Source: Rhodococcus jostii NBRC 16295 (lineage in GTDB: Bacteria > Actinomycetota > Actinomycetes > Mycobacteriales > Mycobacteriaceae). Taken from it: a stretch of 64,000 nucleotides of DNA. Both the position numbers and the translations under genes were made by a program. The notes under the pieces were generated by a model. It was not told where the DNA came from. It searched no databases and saw only the letters and a list, made by a program, of their open reading frames with translations. The stretch is from positions 124,001 to 188,000 of the forward strand of contig NZ_BCWY01000004.1 of the NCBI RefSeq assembly GCF_001894825.1, written 5' to 3'. Positions within the stretch are counted from its first letter, which is position 1; every line of letters begins with the position of its first letter. Of this stretch, positions 51,249 through 61,000 are shown in pieces.

Positions 51249-52255
51249 TCGCCGTGGCAACAATAACTTCCACCAAGATGCGCGCTCCCGAGGGTGCGGC
51301 GCCGAGCGTGGCGCGGACGACGCGGGACCGGTTGCGGCTGGCCGGACCGTCGGTCGTGCTGGTCGCACTCGTTCTCCTCGTCGCTCTCGCCGAACCGAAT
51401 TTCCTGTCGATGAACGCGCTGGCCGTGGTCTCGGCGCAGGCGGTCCCGATCCTGCTTCTCGGACTGGGGCAGATGTTCGTCATCCTCACCGGAGGCATCG
51501 ACCTGTCGGTGGCGGCGCTCGCCTCCCTCGCCACCGTGATCCTGGCGACGGTGATCGGGCCCCTCGGTCCGCTCGCGATCGTCGTGACCCTCGTGGCGCT
51601 CACCCTGGTCGGGGCGCTCACCGGTCTGCTGATCGTGTTCGGGCAGGTGCCGTCGTTCGTCGTGTCGCTCGGGGCGCTGGGGTTCTGGGGCGCGGTCGCG
51701 CTGGTGGCGTCGGGTTCGACCACCATCTACATCAGCGGGGGCTACGACGCGATCTTCTGGCTCAGTTCGTGGACGGTGCTGGGACTTCCCCTGGCGGTGT
51801 GGGCGGGCGTGGCCGTGGTGGCCGCGGTGTTCTGCGCCATGCGGTTCTCGCCTCGCGGCAACGTCTTTCACCTCGTCGGACTGGGGGAGAAGGCGGCGAT
51901 GATGAGCGGCGTCCGGACCCGTGGCGTCCGGATCGGTGCGTTCGCGCTGTCCGGATTCTTCGCCGGCGCGGCCGGGATCGTCCTGTCGGCCCAGCAGCAG
52001 AGCGCCGCACCGCAACTCGCGGATTCGCTGCTCCTGCCTGCCATCGCGGCCGTGCTGGTCGGCGGCTGCGCCATCACCGGTGGAATCGGCGGAGCATGGC
52101 GGGTGCTCGTCGGCGCCCTGGTGGTCACCGTCCTCCGCGTCGGCGGCTCGGTGGCCGGCATCGACCCCAGCTTCCAGCAGATCGTGTACGGCGCGGTGGT
52201 CATCGTGGCGGTCGCCGCGACCCTCGACCGCAGCCGGCTCTCGATCATCAAGTAA
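51245..52255 (+). CDS. Sugar ABC importer permease 2 (CUT2 type)
   Basis: The 336-residue protein is a second RbsC-type permease: VILTGGIDLSVAALASLAT, IVFGQVPSFVVSLGALGFWGAV, GVRIGAFALSGFFAGAAGIVLSAQQQ. It differs clearly from permease 1, so the channel is a heterodimer, unlike the homodimeric ribose system. GTG at 51245 overlaps the ATPase stop. The dehydrogenase genes follow after 34 bases on the same strand. Confidence 0.9.
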   Translation: MIAVATITSTKMRAPEGAAPSVARTTRDRLRLAGPSVVLVALVLLVALAEPNFLSMNALAVVSAQAVPILLLGLGQMFVILTGGIDLSVAALASLATVILATVIGPLGPLAIVVTLVALTLVGALTGLLIVFGQVPSFVVSLGALGFWGAVALVASGSTTIYISGGYDAIFWLSSWTVLGLPLAVWAGVAVVAAVFCAMRFSPRGNVFHLVGLGEKAAMMSGVRTRGVRIGAFALSGFFAGAAGIVLSAQQQSAAPQLADSLLLPAIAAVLVGGCAITGGIGGAWRVLVGALVVTVLRVGGSVAGIDPSFQQIVYGAVVIVAVAATLDRSRLSIIK

Positions 52256-52289
52256 AACTCTGTGTCAGTGTGAGATTCGAAGGAGAACG

Positions 52290-53408
52290 ATGAGTACGAC
52301 GGCACGCGGTGCGGTGATCCACCAGGTCGGTGGCAAATGGGAGGTCGACGACCTCGTCCTCGCGGAGCCCGGTCCCGGAGAAGTGCGAATCAAGGTGATG
52401 GCGTCCGGACTCTGCCACTCCGACGATCACCTCGTCACCGGTGACATCCCCAACACGCTGCCGCTGGTCGGGGGCCACGAGGGTGCCGGTGTGATCGACG
52501 CGGTCGGTCCCGGGGTCACCCGGCTCGCCGTCGGCGACCACGTCGCCACCGCCTACCTCCCGGCCTGCGGAACTTGCGCCTGGTGCGCGCAGGGGATGCA
52601 ATATATCTGCGACACGGGGGCCGGTATGGAGGCTGGTTTCATGCTCGACGGAACGGCACGGTTCGCCACGCGGTCCGGGCAGCCGATCGGCGCCATGCAA
52701 CGCCTGGGCACGTTCGCGAACTACCTCGTCACGTCTCAGGCCCAGGCCGTCAGGATCGACGACGGCATCCCGTTCGACGTCGCGTGCCTCGTCTCCTGCG
52801 GTGTCGCCACCGGCTGGGGTTCCGCGGTGAACGGCGCGGGGGTCCGTCCACGGGACACCGCCATGATCGTCGGGGTGGGCGGAGTCGGCATCAACGCGGT
52901 CCAGGGTGCGCACCACGCCGGCGCCGCACACGTCGTCGCCGTCGACCCGGTGGCCTTCAAACGCGAACGCGCCCTCGAACTGGGCGCCACGCACGCCTAC
53001 GCGTCGATCGACGAGGCCATGCCGTTCGTCCGTTCCGTCACCAACGGTCAGGGCGCCGACAACGCCGTCGTCACCGTCGGAGTGGTCGACGGACAGTTGA
53101 TCGCCGACGCGTTCGGCGCCGTCCGCAAGGAAGGCACGGTCGCGGTCGTGTCGATCGGCCAGAACGAGCCGGGGATCCCGATCAGTCCGCTCGAACTGGT
53201 GGTCTACGCGAAGCACCTGCGCGGGGTCCTGTTCGGTAACTGCAATCCCACGCGGGACATCCCCGCGCTGCTGGACTACTACAAGTCGGGGCGGCTGAAG
53301 CTCGACGAACTGATCACCCGGCGCTACACCCTGGACCAGGTGAACGACGCATACGTGGACATGCACGCGGGTCTCAACCTGCGCGGCGTCCTGATTCACG
53401 AACACTGA
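52290..53408 (+). CDS. NDMA-dependent-type alcohol dehydrogenase (MDR family)
   Basis: The 372-residue zinc enzyme has catalytic ligands in SGLCHSDDHLV and GGHEGAG. The structural zinc cysteines are in CGTCAWCAQGMQYIC, and the Rossmann motif is VGVGGVGINAVQGA. Its length and sequence fit the actinobacterial group with tightly bound NAD, assayed with N,N-dimethyl-4-nitrosoaniline, which feeds electrons to the mycofactocin system. That group call is from memory. AAGGAG precedes ATG 52290. It probably oxidises an alcohol group of the pathway substrate to an aldehyde for the enzyme encoded next. Confidence 0.85.
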   Translation: MSTTARGAVIHQVGGKWEVDDLVLAEPGPGEVRIKVMASGLCHSDDHLVTGDIPNTLPLVGGHEGAGVIDAVGPGVTRLAVGDHVATAYLPACGTCAWCAQGMQYICDTGAGMEAGFMLDGTARFATRSGQPIGAMQRLGTFANYLVTSQAQAVRIDDGIPFDVACLVSCGVATGWGSAVNGAGVRPRDTAMIVGVGGVGINAVQGAHHAGAAHVVAVDPVAFKRERALELGATHAYASIDEAMPFVRSVTNGQGADNAVVTVGVVDGQLIADAFGAVRKEGTVAVVSIGQNEPGIPISPLELVVYAKHLRGVLFGNCNPTRDIPALLDYYKSGRLKLDELITRRYTLDQVNDAYVDMHAGLNLRGVLIHEH

Positions 53409-53425
53409 CGAGGAACGGTTTGAGC

Positions 53426-54937
53426 ATGTCGACAGTCGAAGCAACACAGATCCGTAGCTACGGACACTTCATCGGCGGGCGCAGCGTGCCCCCGGCGGAG
53501 ACCATCATCGAACGGGTCAGCCCGGCCGACGGCCGCGTCGTCGCCACGTTCACCGGGGGCACCCGAGCCGACGCGGCCCTGGCCGTCACGGTCGCGCGGG
53601 AGGCCTTCGACGAGGGCGAGTGGCCGCACTGGACCGCGATGGACCGCGGCCGCGCGCTCCTGCGCTGTGCGGGCCTGATGCGTGAGCACGAGGAACGTCT
53701 CGCCCGGATCGACGCCGAGGAGTGCGGCAAGCCGATCACCCTCGCCCGCGGGGACGTCGCGGCGAGTATCGAACTGTTCGAGTACGCCGCGGCGCTGGCC
53801 ATGACGATGCACGGCGAGGCGCACACCGCGCTCGGCGACGACTGCACCGCGATGGTGGTCCGCGAACCCGCCGGTGTGGTCGGCATGATCATCCCGTGGA
53901 ACTTTCCGCTGCTCCTGCTGTCGCAGAAGCTGCCGTTCGCGCTCGGCGCGGGCTGCACGGCGGTGGTGAAGCCGTCCGAGTTCACGTCCGGGACCGCTGT
54001 CGAGCTGGCCCGGCTGCTCACCGAGGCCGGGGTGCCGGGCGGTGTGGTGAACGTGGTGACGGGCGCCGGCGCCGAGGTCGGTGCGCCGCTCGCGGAGAGC
54101 AGCCTGGTCGACATCCTGTCGTTCACCGGGAGCACCGCCACCGGCAAGCGCATCGTCGAGGCGTCCGCGGGCAGCGTCAAGCGGTTGTCGATGGAACTGG
54201 GCGGCAAGGCCGCCAGCGTCGTGTTCGACGACGCCGACCTCGACGACGCACTCGACGGGGTCCTGTTCGGTGTGTTCTTCAACCAGGGTGAGTGCTGCGT
54301 GTCCGGTGCCCGGCTCCTGGTCCAGGACTCGATCGCGGACGCCTTCCTCGACCGCCTCGTCGAGGCCGCCGGCCGGATCACCGTCGGCGGACCGCTGGAC
54401 GAGGCGAGCGAACTGGGCCCGATGATCGACGCCGGCCACCTCGAGAAGGTGCTCGGGCACATCGACGCGGCGCGGCGGGACGGCGCGACCGTCCTGACCG
54501 GCGGTGATCGGCTGGGCGGAGAGAACTGGGGGAGCGGGCATTTCGTCGCCCCCACGATCCTCGACGGCGTGGCCGAGGAGTCCGCCGCCTTCCAGGAGGA
54601 GATCTTTGGTCCCGTGCTCACCGTCACCCGGTTCAGCGACGTCGACCACGCCATCCGGCTCGCCAACGCCACCGAATACGGACTCGCCGGATCGATCTGG
54701 ACCAAGAACATCGACAAGGCGCTGCGGGTGGCGAAGGAGATTCGCAGCGGCCGCGTGTGGGTGAACACCACCATCGACGGCGCCCCGCAGCTCCCTGCGG
54801 GCGGCATGAAGCAGAGCGGGTTCGGCCGGGAGATGGGGCAGGCCGGATTCGACGAGTTCACCGACGTCAAGACCATTCAGATCCGCACCGGAGCTCGCAA
54901 ACGCGTGTTCCCCCATTGGACCGGAGGCAACCGATGA
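53426..54937 (+). CDS. Aldehyde dehydrogenase
   Basis: The 503-residue protein has all ALDH landmarks: IPWNFPLLLLSQKL, the Glu motif MELGGKAASVVFDDADLD, catalytic Cys in FNQGECCVSGARLL, EEIFGPVLTV and GGMKQSGFGREMG. It oxidises an aldehyde to a carboxylate with NAD(P), giving the acid that the CoA-transferase at 41990 could activate. A TTG at 53420 is in frame, but ATG at 53426 is better spaced from GAGGAACG. It overlaps the next gene (ATGA). Confidence 0.92.
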   Translation: MSTVEATQIRSYGHFIGGRSVPPAETIIERVSPADGRVVATFTGGTRADAALAVTVAREAFDEGEWPHWTAMDRGRALLRCAGLMREHEERLARIDAEECGKPITLARGDVAASIELFEYAAALAMTMHGEAHTALGDDCTAMVVREPAGVVGMIIPWNFPLLLLSQKLPFALGAGCTAVVKPSEFTSGTAVELARLLTEAGVPGGVVNVVTGAGAEVGAPLAESSLVDILSFTGSTATGKRIVEASAGSVKRLSMELGGKAASVVFDDADLDDALDGVLFGVFFNQGECCVSGARLLVQDSIADAFLDRLVEAAGRITVGGPLDEASELGPMIDAGHLEKVLGHIDAARRDGATVLTGGDRLGGENWGSGHFVAPTILDGVAEESAAFQEEIFGPVLTVTRFSDVDHAIRLANATEYGLAGSIWTKNIDKALRVAKEIRSGRVWVNTTIDGAPQLPAGGMKQSGFGREMGQAGFDEFTDVKTIQIRTGARKRVFPHWTGGNR

Positions 54938-56538
54938 GTGCCGACACCTACGACTACGTCATCGCGGGCGGCGGCACCGCCGGCTGTGTGCTGGCCGGAC
55001 GGCTGACGGAAGATCCGGCGGTCCGGGTTCTCCTGCTGGAGGCCGGCGGCAACGACCGGCATCCGTTCATCCACGTGCCCGCAGGCTTCGCGAAACTCAC
55101 CGCGAGCAGATACGACTGGGGATTCTCGAGCGTTCCGCAGAAACACTGCAACGACCGGGTCATTCCGCTCGCGCAGGGCAAGGTCATCGGCGGTGGCGGC
55201 TCGATCAACGCCCAGGTGTTCACCCGCGGCGCGCACGAGGACTACGACGAGTGGGCGCTGAAATACGGTTGCGCGGGATGGTCGTTCGAGGAGATTCAGA
55301 AGTACTTCCTGCGGTCCGAGGACAACGAACGGCTGTCGGCGCCGTACCACGGCACCGACGGGCCGCTCGGCGTCTCCGATCCCGTCAATCCGCATCCACT
55401 GTCGAAGTCGTTCGTCCAGGCGGGTCAGGAATTCGGACTGCCGTTCAACGGTGACTTCAACGGCGACCACCAGTACGGTGTCGGCCTCTACCAGACGACC
55501 ACGAAGAACGCCCGGCGGTGCAGCGCCGCGGTCGCGTACCTCGCACCCGCCAGGAAGCGACCCAACCTGACGGTCCGGGAGAACATCGCCGTGTCGCGGG
55601 TTCTGCTCGACGGCGGTCGCGCCACCGGGATCGAGGTGCTCACCCCGCACGGCGTGGAGACGTTCCGCGCCACGCGGGAGGTGCTCGTCGCCGCAGGCGC
55701 ATTCGGATCACCCAAGATCCTACAACTGTCGGGGATCGGCCACCCCGACGACCTCCGCGACGCGAATGTCGAGGTGGCCCATGCCCTTCCCGGAGTCGGA
55801 CGGAACCTGCACGATCATTGCGACCTCGACGTCATCTACGAACTGCGTGAATACCAGAGTCTCGACCGGCTGAACCTGATGCGTCCCGCGACGGCGAAGG
55901 CGGGACTCGAGTACGCGGCGTTCCGGCGGGGCCCATTGGCGTCGACCGTCGTCGAAGCCGGTGGGTTCAGCTTCGGGCATGCGGGGGAGTCCATTCCGGA
56001 CCTGCAGTTCCACTTCCTGCCCGCCGCCGGTGTCGAAGCCGGTGTCGCGGCGGTCCGCCCGGGATACGGCTGCACCCTCAACTCGTACTCACTGCGGCCG
56101 GAGAGCCGGGGCTCGGTGAAGATCAGGTCGAATGATCCCACCGCCCAGCCGCTGATCGACCCGAACTTCCTCGCCACGGACTTCGACCTGGAGTCGAGCA
56201 TCGAGGGGCTTCGGCAGAGCCGGGAGATCATGGCGCAGTCGTCGATGGCGCGGCACATCAAGGCGGAGCACCTGGCGGGTGGTCTGTCGGTGAATACGAA
56301 GGACGACTACGTGAAATTCGTTCGCGCGTACGGCCGCACGTCGTACCACCCGGTCGGCACGTGCGCGATGGGGGTCGGCGACGACGCCGTGGTCTCACCG
56401 GAATTGAAGGTGATGGGCGTCGAGGGCCTGCGGGTGATCGACTCGTCCGTCATGCCGCGGATCGTCAGTTCCAACACCCAGGCTCCCACGGTGATGATCG
56501 CCGAGAAGGCGGTCGATCTGATCCGTGGGGAAAGATGA
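54934..56538 (+). CDS. GMC-family flavin oxidoreductase (choline dehydrogenase-like)
   Basis: The 534-residue protein starts with an FAD fold (YDYVIAGGGTAGCVLAGRL). It has the GMC signatures GKVIGGGGSINAQVFTRG and LVAAGAFGSPKILQLSGIG, and the active-site His in TSYHPVGTCAMG with Asn in SSNTQAPTVMIAE. GMC enzymes oxidise alcohols, polyols or sugars using FAD and pass electrons to the respiratory chain or oxygen. The ATG overlaps the ALDH stop, and CGGAGG precedes it. The pair suggests sequential alcohol-to-acid oxidation. Confidence 0.92.
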   Translation: MSADTYDYVIAGGGTAGCVLAGRLTEDPAVRVLLLEAGGNDRHPFIHVPAGFAKLTASRYDWGFSSVPQKHCNDRVIPLAQGKVIGGGGSINAQVFTRGAHEDYDEWALKYGCAGWSFEEIQKYFLRSEDNERLSAPYHGTDGPLGVSDPVNPHPLSKSFVQAGQEFGLPFNGDFNGDHQYGVGLYQTTTKNARRCSAAVAYLAPARKRPNLTVRENIAVSRVLLDGGRATGIEVLTPHGVETFRATREVLVAAGAFGSPKILQLSGIGHPDDLRDANVEVAHALPGVGRNLHDHCDLDVIYELREYQSLDRLNLMRPATAKAGLEYAAFRRGPLASTVVEAGGFSFGHAGESIPDLQFHFLPAAGVEAGVAAVRPGYGCTLNSYSLRPESRGSVKIRSNDPTAQPLIDPNFLATDFDLESSIEGLRQSREIMAQSSMARHIKAEHLAGGLSVNTKDDYVKFVRAYGRTSYHPVGTCAMGVGDDAVVSPELKVMGVEGLRVIDSSVMPRIVSSNTQAPTVMIAEKAVDLIRGER

Positions 56539-56542
56539 CCGG

Positions 56543-57034
56543 ATGACAAATTTTTCCGGACTGACCGAGAACGTCGCTCGGGAGGCCGTCGAACTCGCTC
56601 GGCCGTCGATCGAGAACCTCTCCCACGGCTCTGCAGGGCATCTTGTCGTGCTCCGGCCGGGTGTCGCGCCGTCGCCCGACGCGGAGTTGCCCGTCGTCTT
56701 CCGCTGCAGCTGGGGTGAGAAGAAGGACTGGGCCGGGCCGTACGACGCGATTGCCGAGTCGAAAGCGCGGATCAGCTGGAACACCGGGCTGCCCTCGCAC
56801 GCCGTGCAGCAGCTGCATCCGTACCTCTACCAGGACGGCTGGACCAAATGGGGTGGCAGCGCGGTGGGCGAGGGCGGGCTGGTCGTCGCGTACAGCGGCG
56901 ACACGTGGTTCCACGACCAGTTCTATTCCGAGCTCGTCGTCGCCGCGATCAAGCTCGTGTGCCACCGCGAGATGGACGCCGTGATGCGCGACCCGGGCAC
57001 CCTGTTCCTCGGCACCGGAGGCGAGAACTCGTGA
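56543..57034 (+). CDS. Small protein, possibly GlcG/HbpS-like
   Basis: The 163-residue protein is not firmly recognised. The pattern AGPYDAIAESKARISWNTG followed by GGSAVGEGGLVVAYSGDTWFHDQFYSELVVAAIKL loosely resembles the GlcG/HbpS (DUF336) alpha/beta domain, which accompanies alcohol and glycolate oxidation genes. There is no signal peptide. It starts 4 bases after the GMC gene and its stop overlaps the next start (GTGA), so it is part of the oxidation operon. Confidence 0.6.
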   Translation: MTNFSGLTENVAREAVELARPSIENLSHGSAGHLVVLRPGVAPSPDAELPVVFRCSWGEKKDWAGPYDAIAESKARISWNTGLPSHAVQQLHPYLYQDGWTKWGGSAVGEGGLVVAYSGDTWFHDQFYSELVVAAIKLVCHREMDAVMRDPGTLFLGTGGENS

Positions 57035-58066
57035 AGGCGAACGACATTCGGACGTTCGGGCGGGCCGGCTTCGACGTGACGCTGTTCGGATACGGCGGTG
57101 CGCCCATCGGCAACATCTTCCGGCCGATCCCCGAAGAGGAGGCGCAGGCGCAGATCGCCGAGGCCTGGAACATGGGGGTGCGGTCGTTCGACACCGCACC
57201 CATGTACGGGCACGGACTGTCCGAGCACCGGGTCGGCCATGCGCTGCTGACGAAGAACCGTGACGACTACGTGCTGTCCACGAAGGTGGGGCGCACGTTG
57301 ACGCCGGCTCGCCGCGGGTCGTTCGACACCGGAATCTGGGTGGACACCCCGCCGTTCCGGGCCGACTTCGACTACTCGTACGACGCGGTCCTGCGGCAGG
57401 TGGAGGACAGCCTGCAGCGCATGTGCCAGGACAGTTTCGACATCCTCTACGTGCACGACGTCGACCGGTACACGCACGGCGACGCCCAGCCCGCACGGCG
57501 ACGCCCAGCCCGCACGGTTCGCGGAAGCGCTCGAGGGTGCGTTCCCCGCGCTCATCCGGTTGCGGGAGGAGGGTGTGGTCCGGGCGATCGGTATCGGGGT
57601 CAACGAGGCCGACGTCTGCGTCGACGCCCTCGAACGCGTCGATCTCGACTGTGTACTCCTCGCGGGGAGATACACACTGCTCGAACAGGATCCGGTGAAG
57701 GACCTTTTGCCGCTCGCGGTGGAGCGCGCCGTCGCCGTCGTCCTCGGCGGTGTGTTCAACTCGGGCATTCTCGCCACCGGCGCGGTGCCCAGGGCCAAGT
57801 TCAACTACCAGCCGGCACCGGACGAGGTGCGCAGCCGTGTTCGCGCCATCGAGAAGTTCTGCGAGCGTCACCGGGTTCCGCTGGCGGCCGCCTCGATTCA
57901 GTTCGCGGCGGCGCATCCTGCGGTGCGGGAGCTGCTGCTGGGAGCCCGGAACTGCGACCAGTTGCGGCAGAACGCGGCCTGGCTCGAAACCCCGATTCCC
58001 GCCGAATTCTGGGACGATCTGAGGGCCGCGGACCTGATCCTGGACGAGGCGCCCACTCCGACCTGA
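57031..58066 (+). pseudogene. Aldo/keto reductase disrupted by a 19-bp tandem duplication
   Basis: The gene starts at GTG 57031 and reads as an L-fucose/aldose-dehydrogenase-type AKR (RSFDTAPMYGHGLSEHRVG, YVLSTKVGR, FDILYVHDVDRYTHG). It is then thrown out of frame at 57474-57511, where GCACGGCGACGCCCAGCCC occurs twice in tandem. Removing one copy restores an unbroken frame (THGDAQPARFAEALEG) into the second part, which continues from about 57515 to 58066 (VVRAIGIGVNEADVC, FNYQPAP, RELLLGARN). The repaired protein would be about 338 residues. The unrepaired frame runs into unrelated sequence. It could be a real recent mutation, a phase-variable site, or a sequencing artefact. Confidence 0.85.
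57474..57511. repeat. 19-bp tandem duplication
   Basis: Two perfect copies of GCACGGCGACGCCCAGCCC occupy 57474-57492 and 57493-57511, followed by the first six bases of a third copy (GCACGG). The duplication adds 19 bases, so it shifts the reading frame by one and inactivates the aldo/keto reductase gene. Confidence 0.92.
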
Positions 58067-58073
58067 CGGTGGG

Positions 58074-61000
58074 TCACATCGTGTACGGGGCCGTCGAGTT
58101 GTGCAGTTCCTCGAGAAAGTCGGAGGGTACCGCCGGCCAGTCGGGTCGCCAGTTGCCGGCCAGCTGATCGGCCCGGAGATCGGCGACGAGGGCGACGACG
58201 AACGGCCCGCCGTCGGGAAGGACCCGGAGGAGTCCCCGCGCCGCGCAGATCGAGGCGATGGAGGCGAGGACCGTCTTCGCCTCGTCTTCGCGGCCCGCGG
58301 CGGCGAGGCACGCCACCCGGAGGCGTTCGGCCAGCAGGTCGGCGCGGTTGCGGCCGGTGCCTGCCAGCCGGTCCGTCCATTCCTGCGCCCAGGTGCACGC
58401 GAGTTCGATGTTCGCGGGGGATCCGGTGGCGAGCAGTTGCCGGATGGCGGTGGCCTCCTCCACCTGCGCGACGATCTCGCCGATTCCCGACACGGGGCGT
58501 CGCCGGTCCTCGTATCGAACCGGTTCGGGGACGTGCAGGGTGGGGTGTGGGGCGATGCCGAGCCGGCGACGTTCGTTCTCGATGCGGGCCCGAAGCCGGG
58601 CGAGGGAATAGGTCTCGGCCACCTCCAGTCCTGCGTGCAGGCGTACCGTCGCCTCCTCGCGGTCGCCCCGCAGCGCCTTCACGTGGGCGCCGGTGACGTA
58701 GCGGGCGACCTTGAAATCGACCCCGCCGGTCTCGACGGCAAGGGTGTATCCGTCGTCGAGGAGCCGCTCGGCTTCTTCGACGTCCCCGCGTTCGTAGAGC
58801 ACCTCACCGAGCAGCGATCCGGCGAGCCTCGCGGACGGCGCCCTCGGCCCGCCCAGCTTCCGGCCTGCCCGGCGGGCCCGCCGGAACCGGTCGACGGCGT
58901 CGTCGATGTCGAGCTGCTCGTAGGACGCGACGCCCAGATAGCTCTGGCCGTGAACGACGTTGTGCGGACCCTTGTTCCGTTCGTAGAAGGGTCGCGCGAC
59001 TTCCTGGATCCGGCGCACCTCCGCGAAGTCGAAGCGGTACACCGCGGCGAACGTCGAGACGTTGAATGCGGCGCACACCACCCACGGGTGCAGTGACTCC
59101 GGCTGCGCGAGGACGTCGGCGACGAGGTCGTCGATGCGCTCGATCCGGTCTGCCCGGAGTTCGATCACGGCGCGGACCGCGCCGACCTCGGCGCGCAGGG
59201 CGGCGGCGTCGGCGGTTTCGGTGTGCTCGAGCGCCCACTCGGCCCGTTCGAGTGCCCGTTCGGCCGTCGACATCCGGTGCGCCATCGCGTGCGCCCACGC
59301 GGTGGTGATCTGCAGGCGCGCGCTCGCCGCGACGAGGCCGGGCGGGAGTGTGTCCATCACCGACGTCAACGTCGCCGATTGCGACTGCTCGAGCAGGAGC
59401 AATCCATCGGCCTCGACGAGCTGGACGGCGCGCTGCTCCTCCCCGCCGGCGAGGGCGTGGTCGACGGCCTCGCGAAGCAGACTGTGGTCGCAGAACCAGC
59501 GGGACGCGGCACGGTGCAGTTCCTGGACGCGGTCGGGTTGGTCGCGTTCGAGCCGGCGGCGCAGGAACTCCGCGAAGAGGGAGTGGTAGCGGAACCATGT
59601 CCGCTCGTCGTCGATGTGGCGCAGGAACAGGTCCCGGTCCTCGGCCGCCTCGAGCATCGCCTGCCCACGGGCAGTGTGGGCGAGGGTGCCGGCGAGACTG
59701 CCGCAGGTGCGTTCGGTGATCGAGGTGGCCAGGAGGAAGTCGAGCATCTCCGGTTCGAGGGTGTCGAGGACGTTCTCGGCGAGAAATTCGCCGATCGCGT
59801 GGTGGCGTCCGGACAATCCGGCGATCAGTTCCGACGGATCCGATCGTCCGCGCAGCGACAGGGACGCCAGTTGCAGTGCCGCCACCCAGCCGTCGGTCGA
59901 GTCGCGGAGCTCGGTGACGTCCTCGCTGTCGAGGGGCAGACCACCGAGGTCGACGAGGAACGACCGGGCTTCGGAATCGTCGAAACGCAGTTCCGAGTAG
60001 TCGATTTCGACGAGTTCGTCCTTGACGCGCATCCGGCTCATCGGCAAACCGGCCCTGGTTCGACTCGTCACCACGACCTGCAGGTGGTGGCACCCGTTGT
60101 CGAGGAGGAACTCGAGGGCGGCGATCGTCGCGGGTTCGGACACGCGCTGCCAGTCGTCGATGATCAGGGCGATCCGTTCGCCGCTCTCGTGGATCTGGTT
60201 GACGAGCGAGGTGAGCACGTAGCGTTCGGCCTCGTCGTCGTGTTCTTCGAGGACCTGGCCGAGTTCCTTGGCCAGGTTGGGTCGCACGCGGCGGATCGCC
60301 TCGATGAGGTGCGCGACGAACCAGACCACGTTGTCGTCGTCGCTGTCGACCGTGAGCCACGCGACTGCGACGCCCTCGTCGGCGAGGACGTTCCGCCACT
60401 GGGCGGCCAGGGTGCTCTTGCCGAATCCGGTGGGGCCGTGGATCACGGTCAGCAGCCGTCGGCGTCCGGCGCGCAGCAGGTCGATCAGCCGGTTCCGCTC
60501 CACGAGCTGCCGGGTGGCGGCGGGTGGCCGGAACCGGGTGGCCGGCGCGGGCGGCGGGGTCGACGCGTAGCGGGGGCGTCCCGTGGTGGAGGTCCGGAAC
60601 GGACCGGAGACGGTCGAGACCGTGCCGGGCGAGGAATCCTCCATGTGGTGGACGCCGGCGTCGACGGGCATCGCCATCTCGTCGACGGCCAATCCGTGGT
60701 GGCGTTCGACCTCCCGCAGTTCGTCCCCGAACGCGGCGGCGGACGCGGGGCGATCCTCCGGCGTCCCGGCCATGGCCCGCTGGATCACGGCGCTGAGGTC
60801 GTCGGGGAAACCCTCGGTCCGCAGGTCCGGGACGGGCTGGGTGGTGATCCGCAGGAACTGCGCGATCACCTCCTCGCCGTTGTGCCGTTCGAAGGCCGCG
60901 TGCCCGGTGATCGCGCTGAACAGAGTCGCGCCGAGGCTGTACACGTCGGAGGCGGCGGTCGGCGTCCGCCCCGACAGCACCTCGGGGGCTGTGAACGCGG

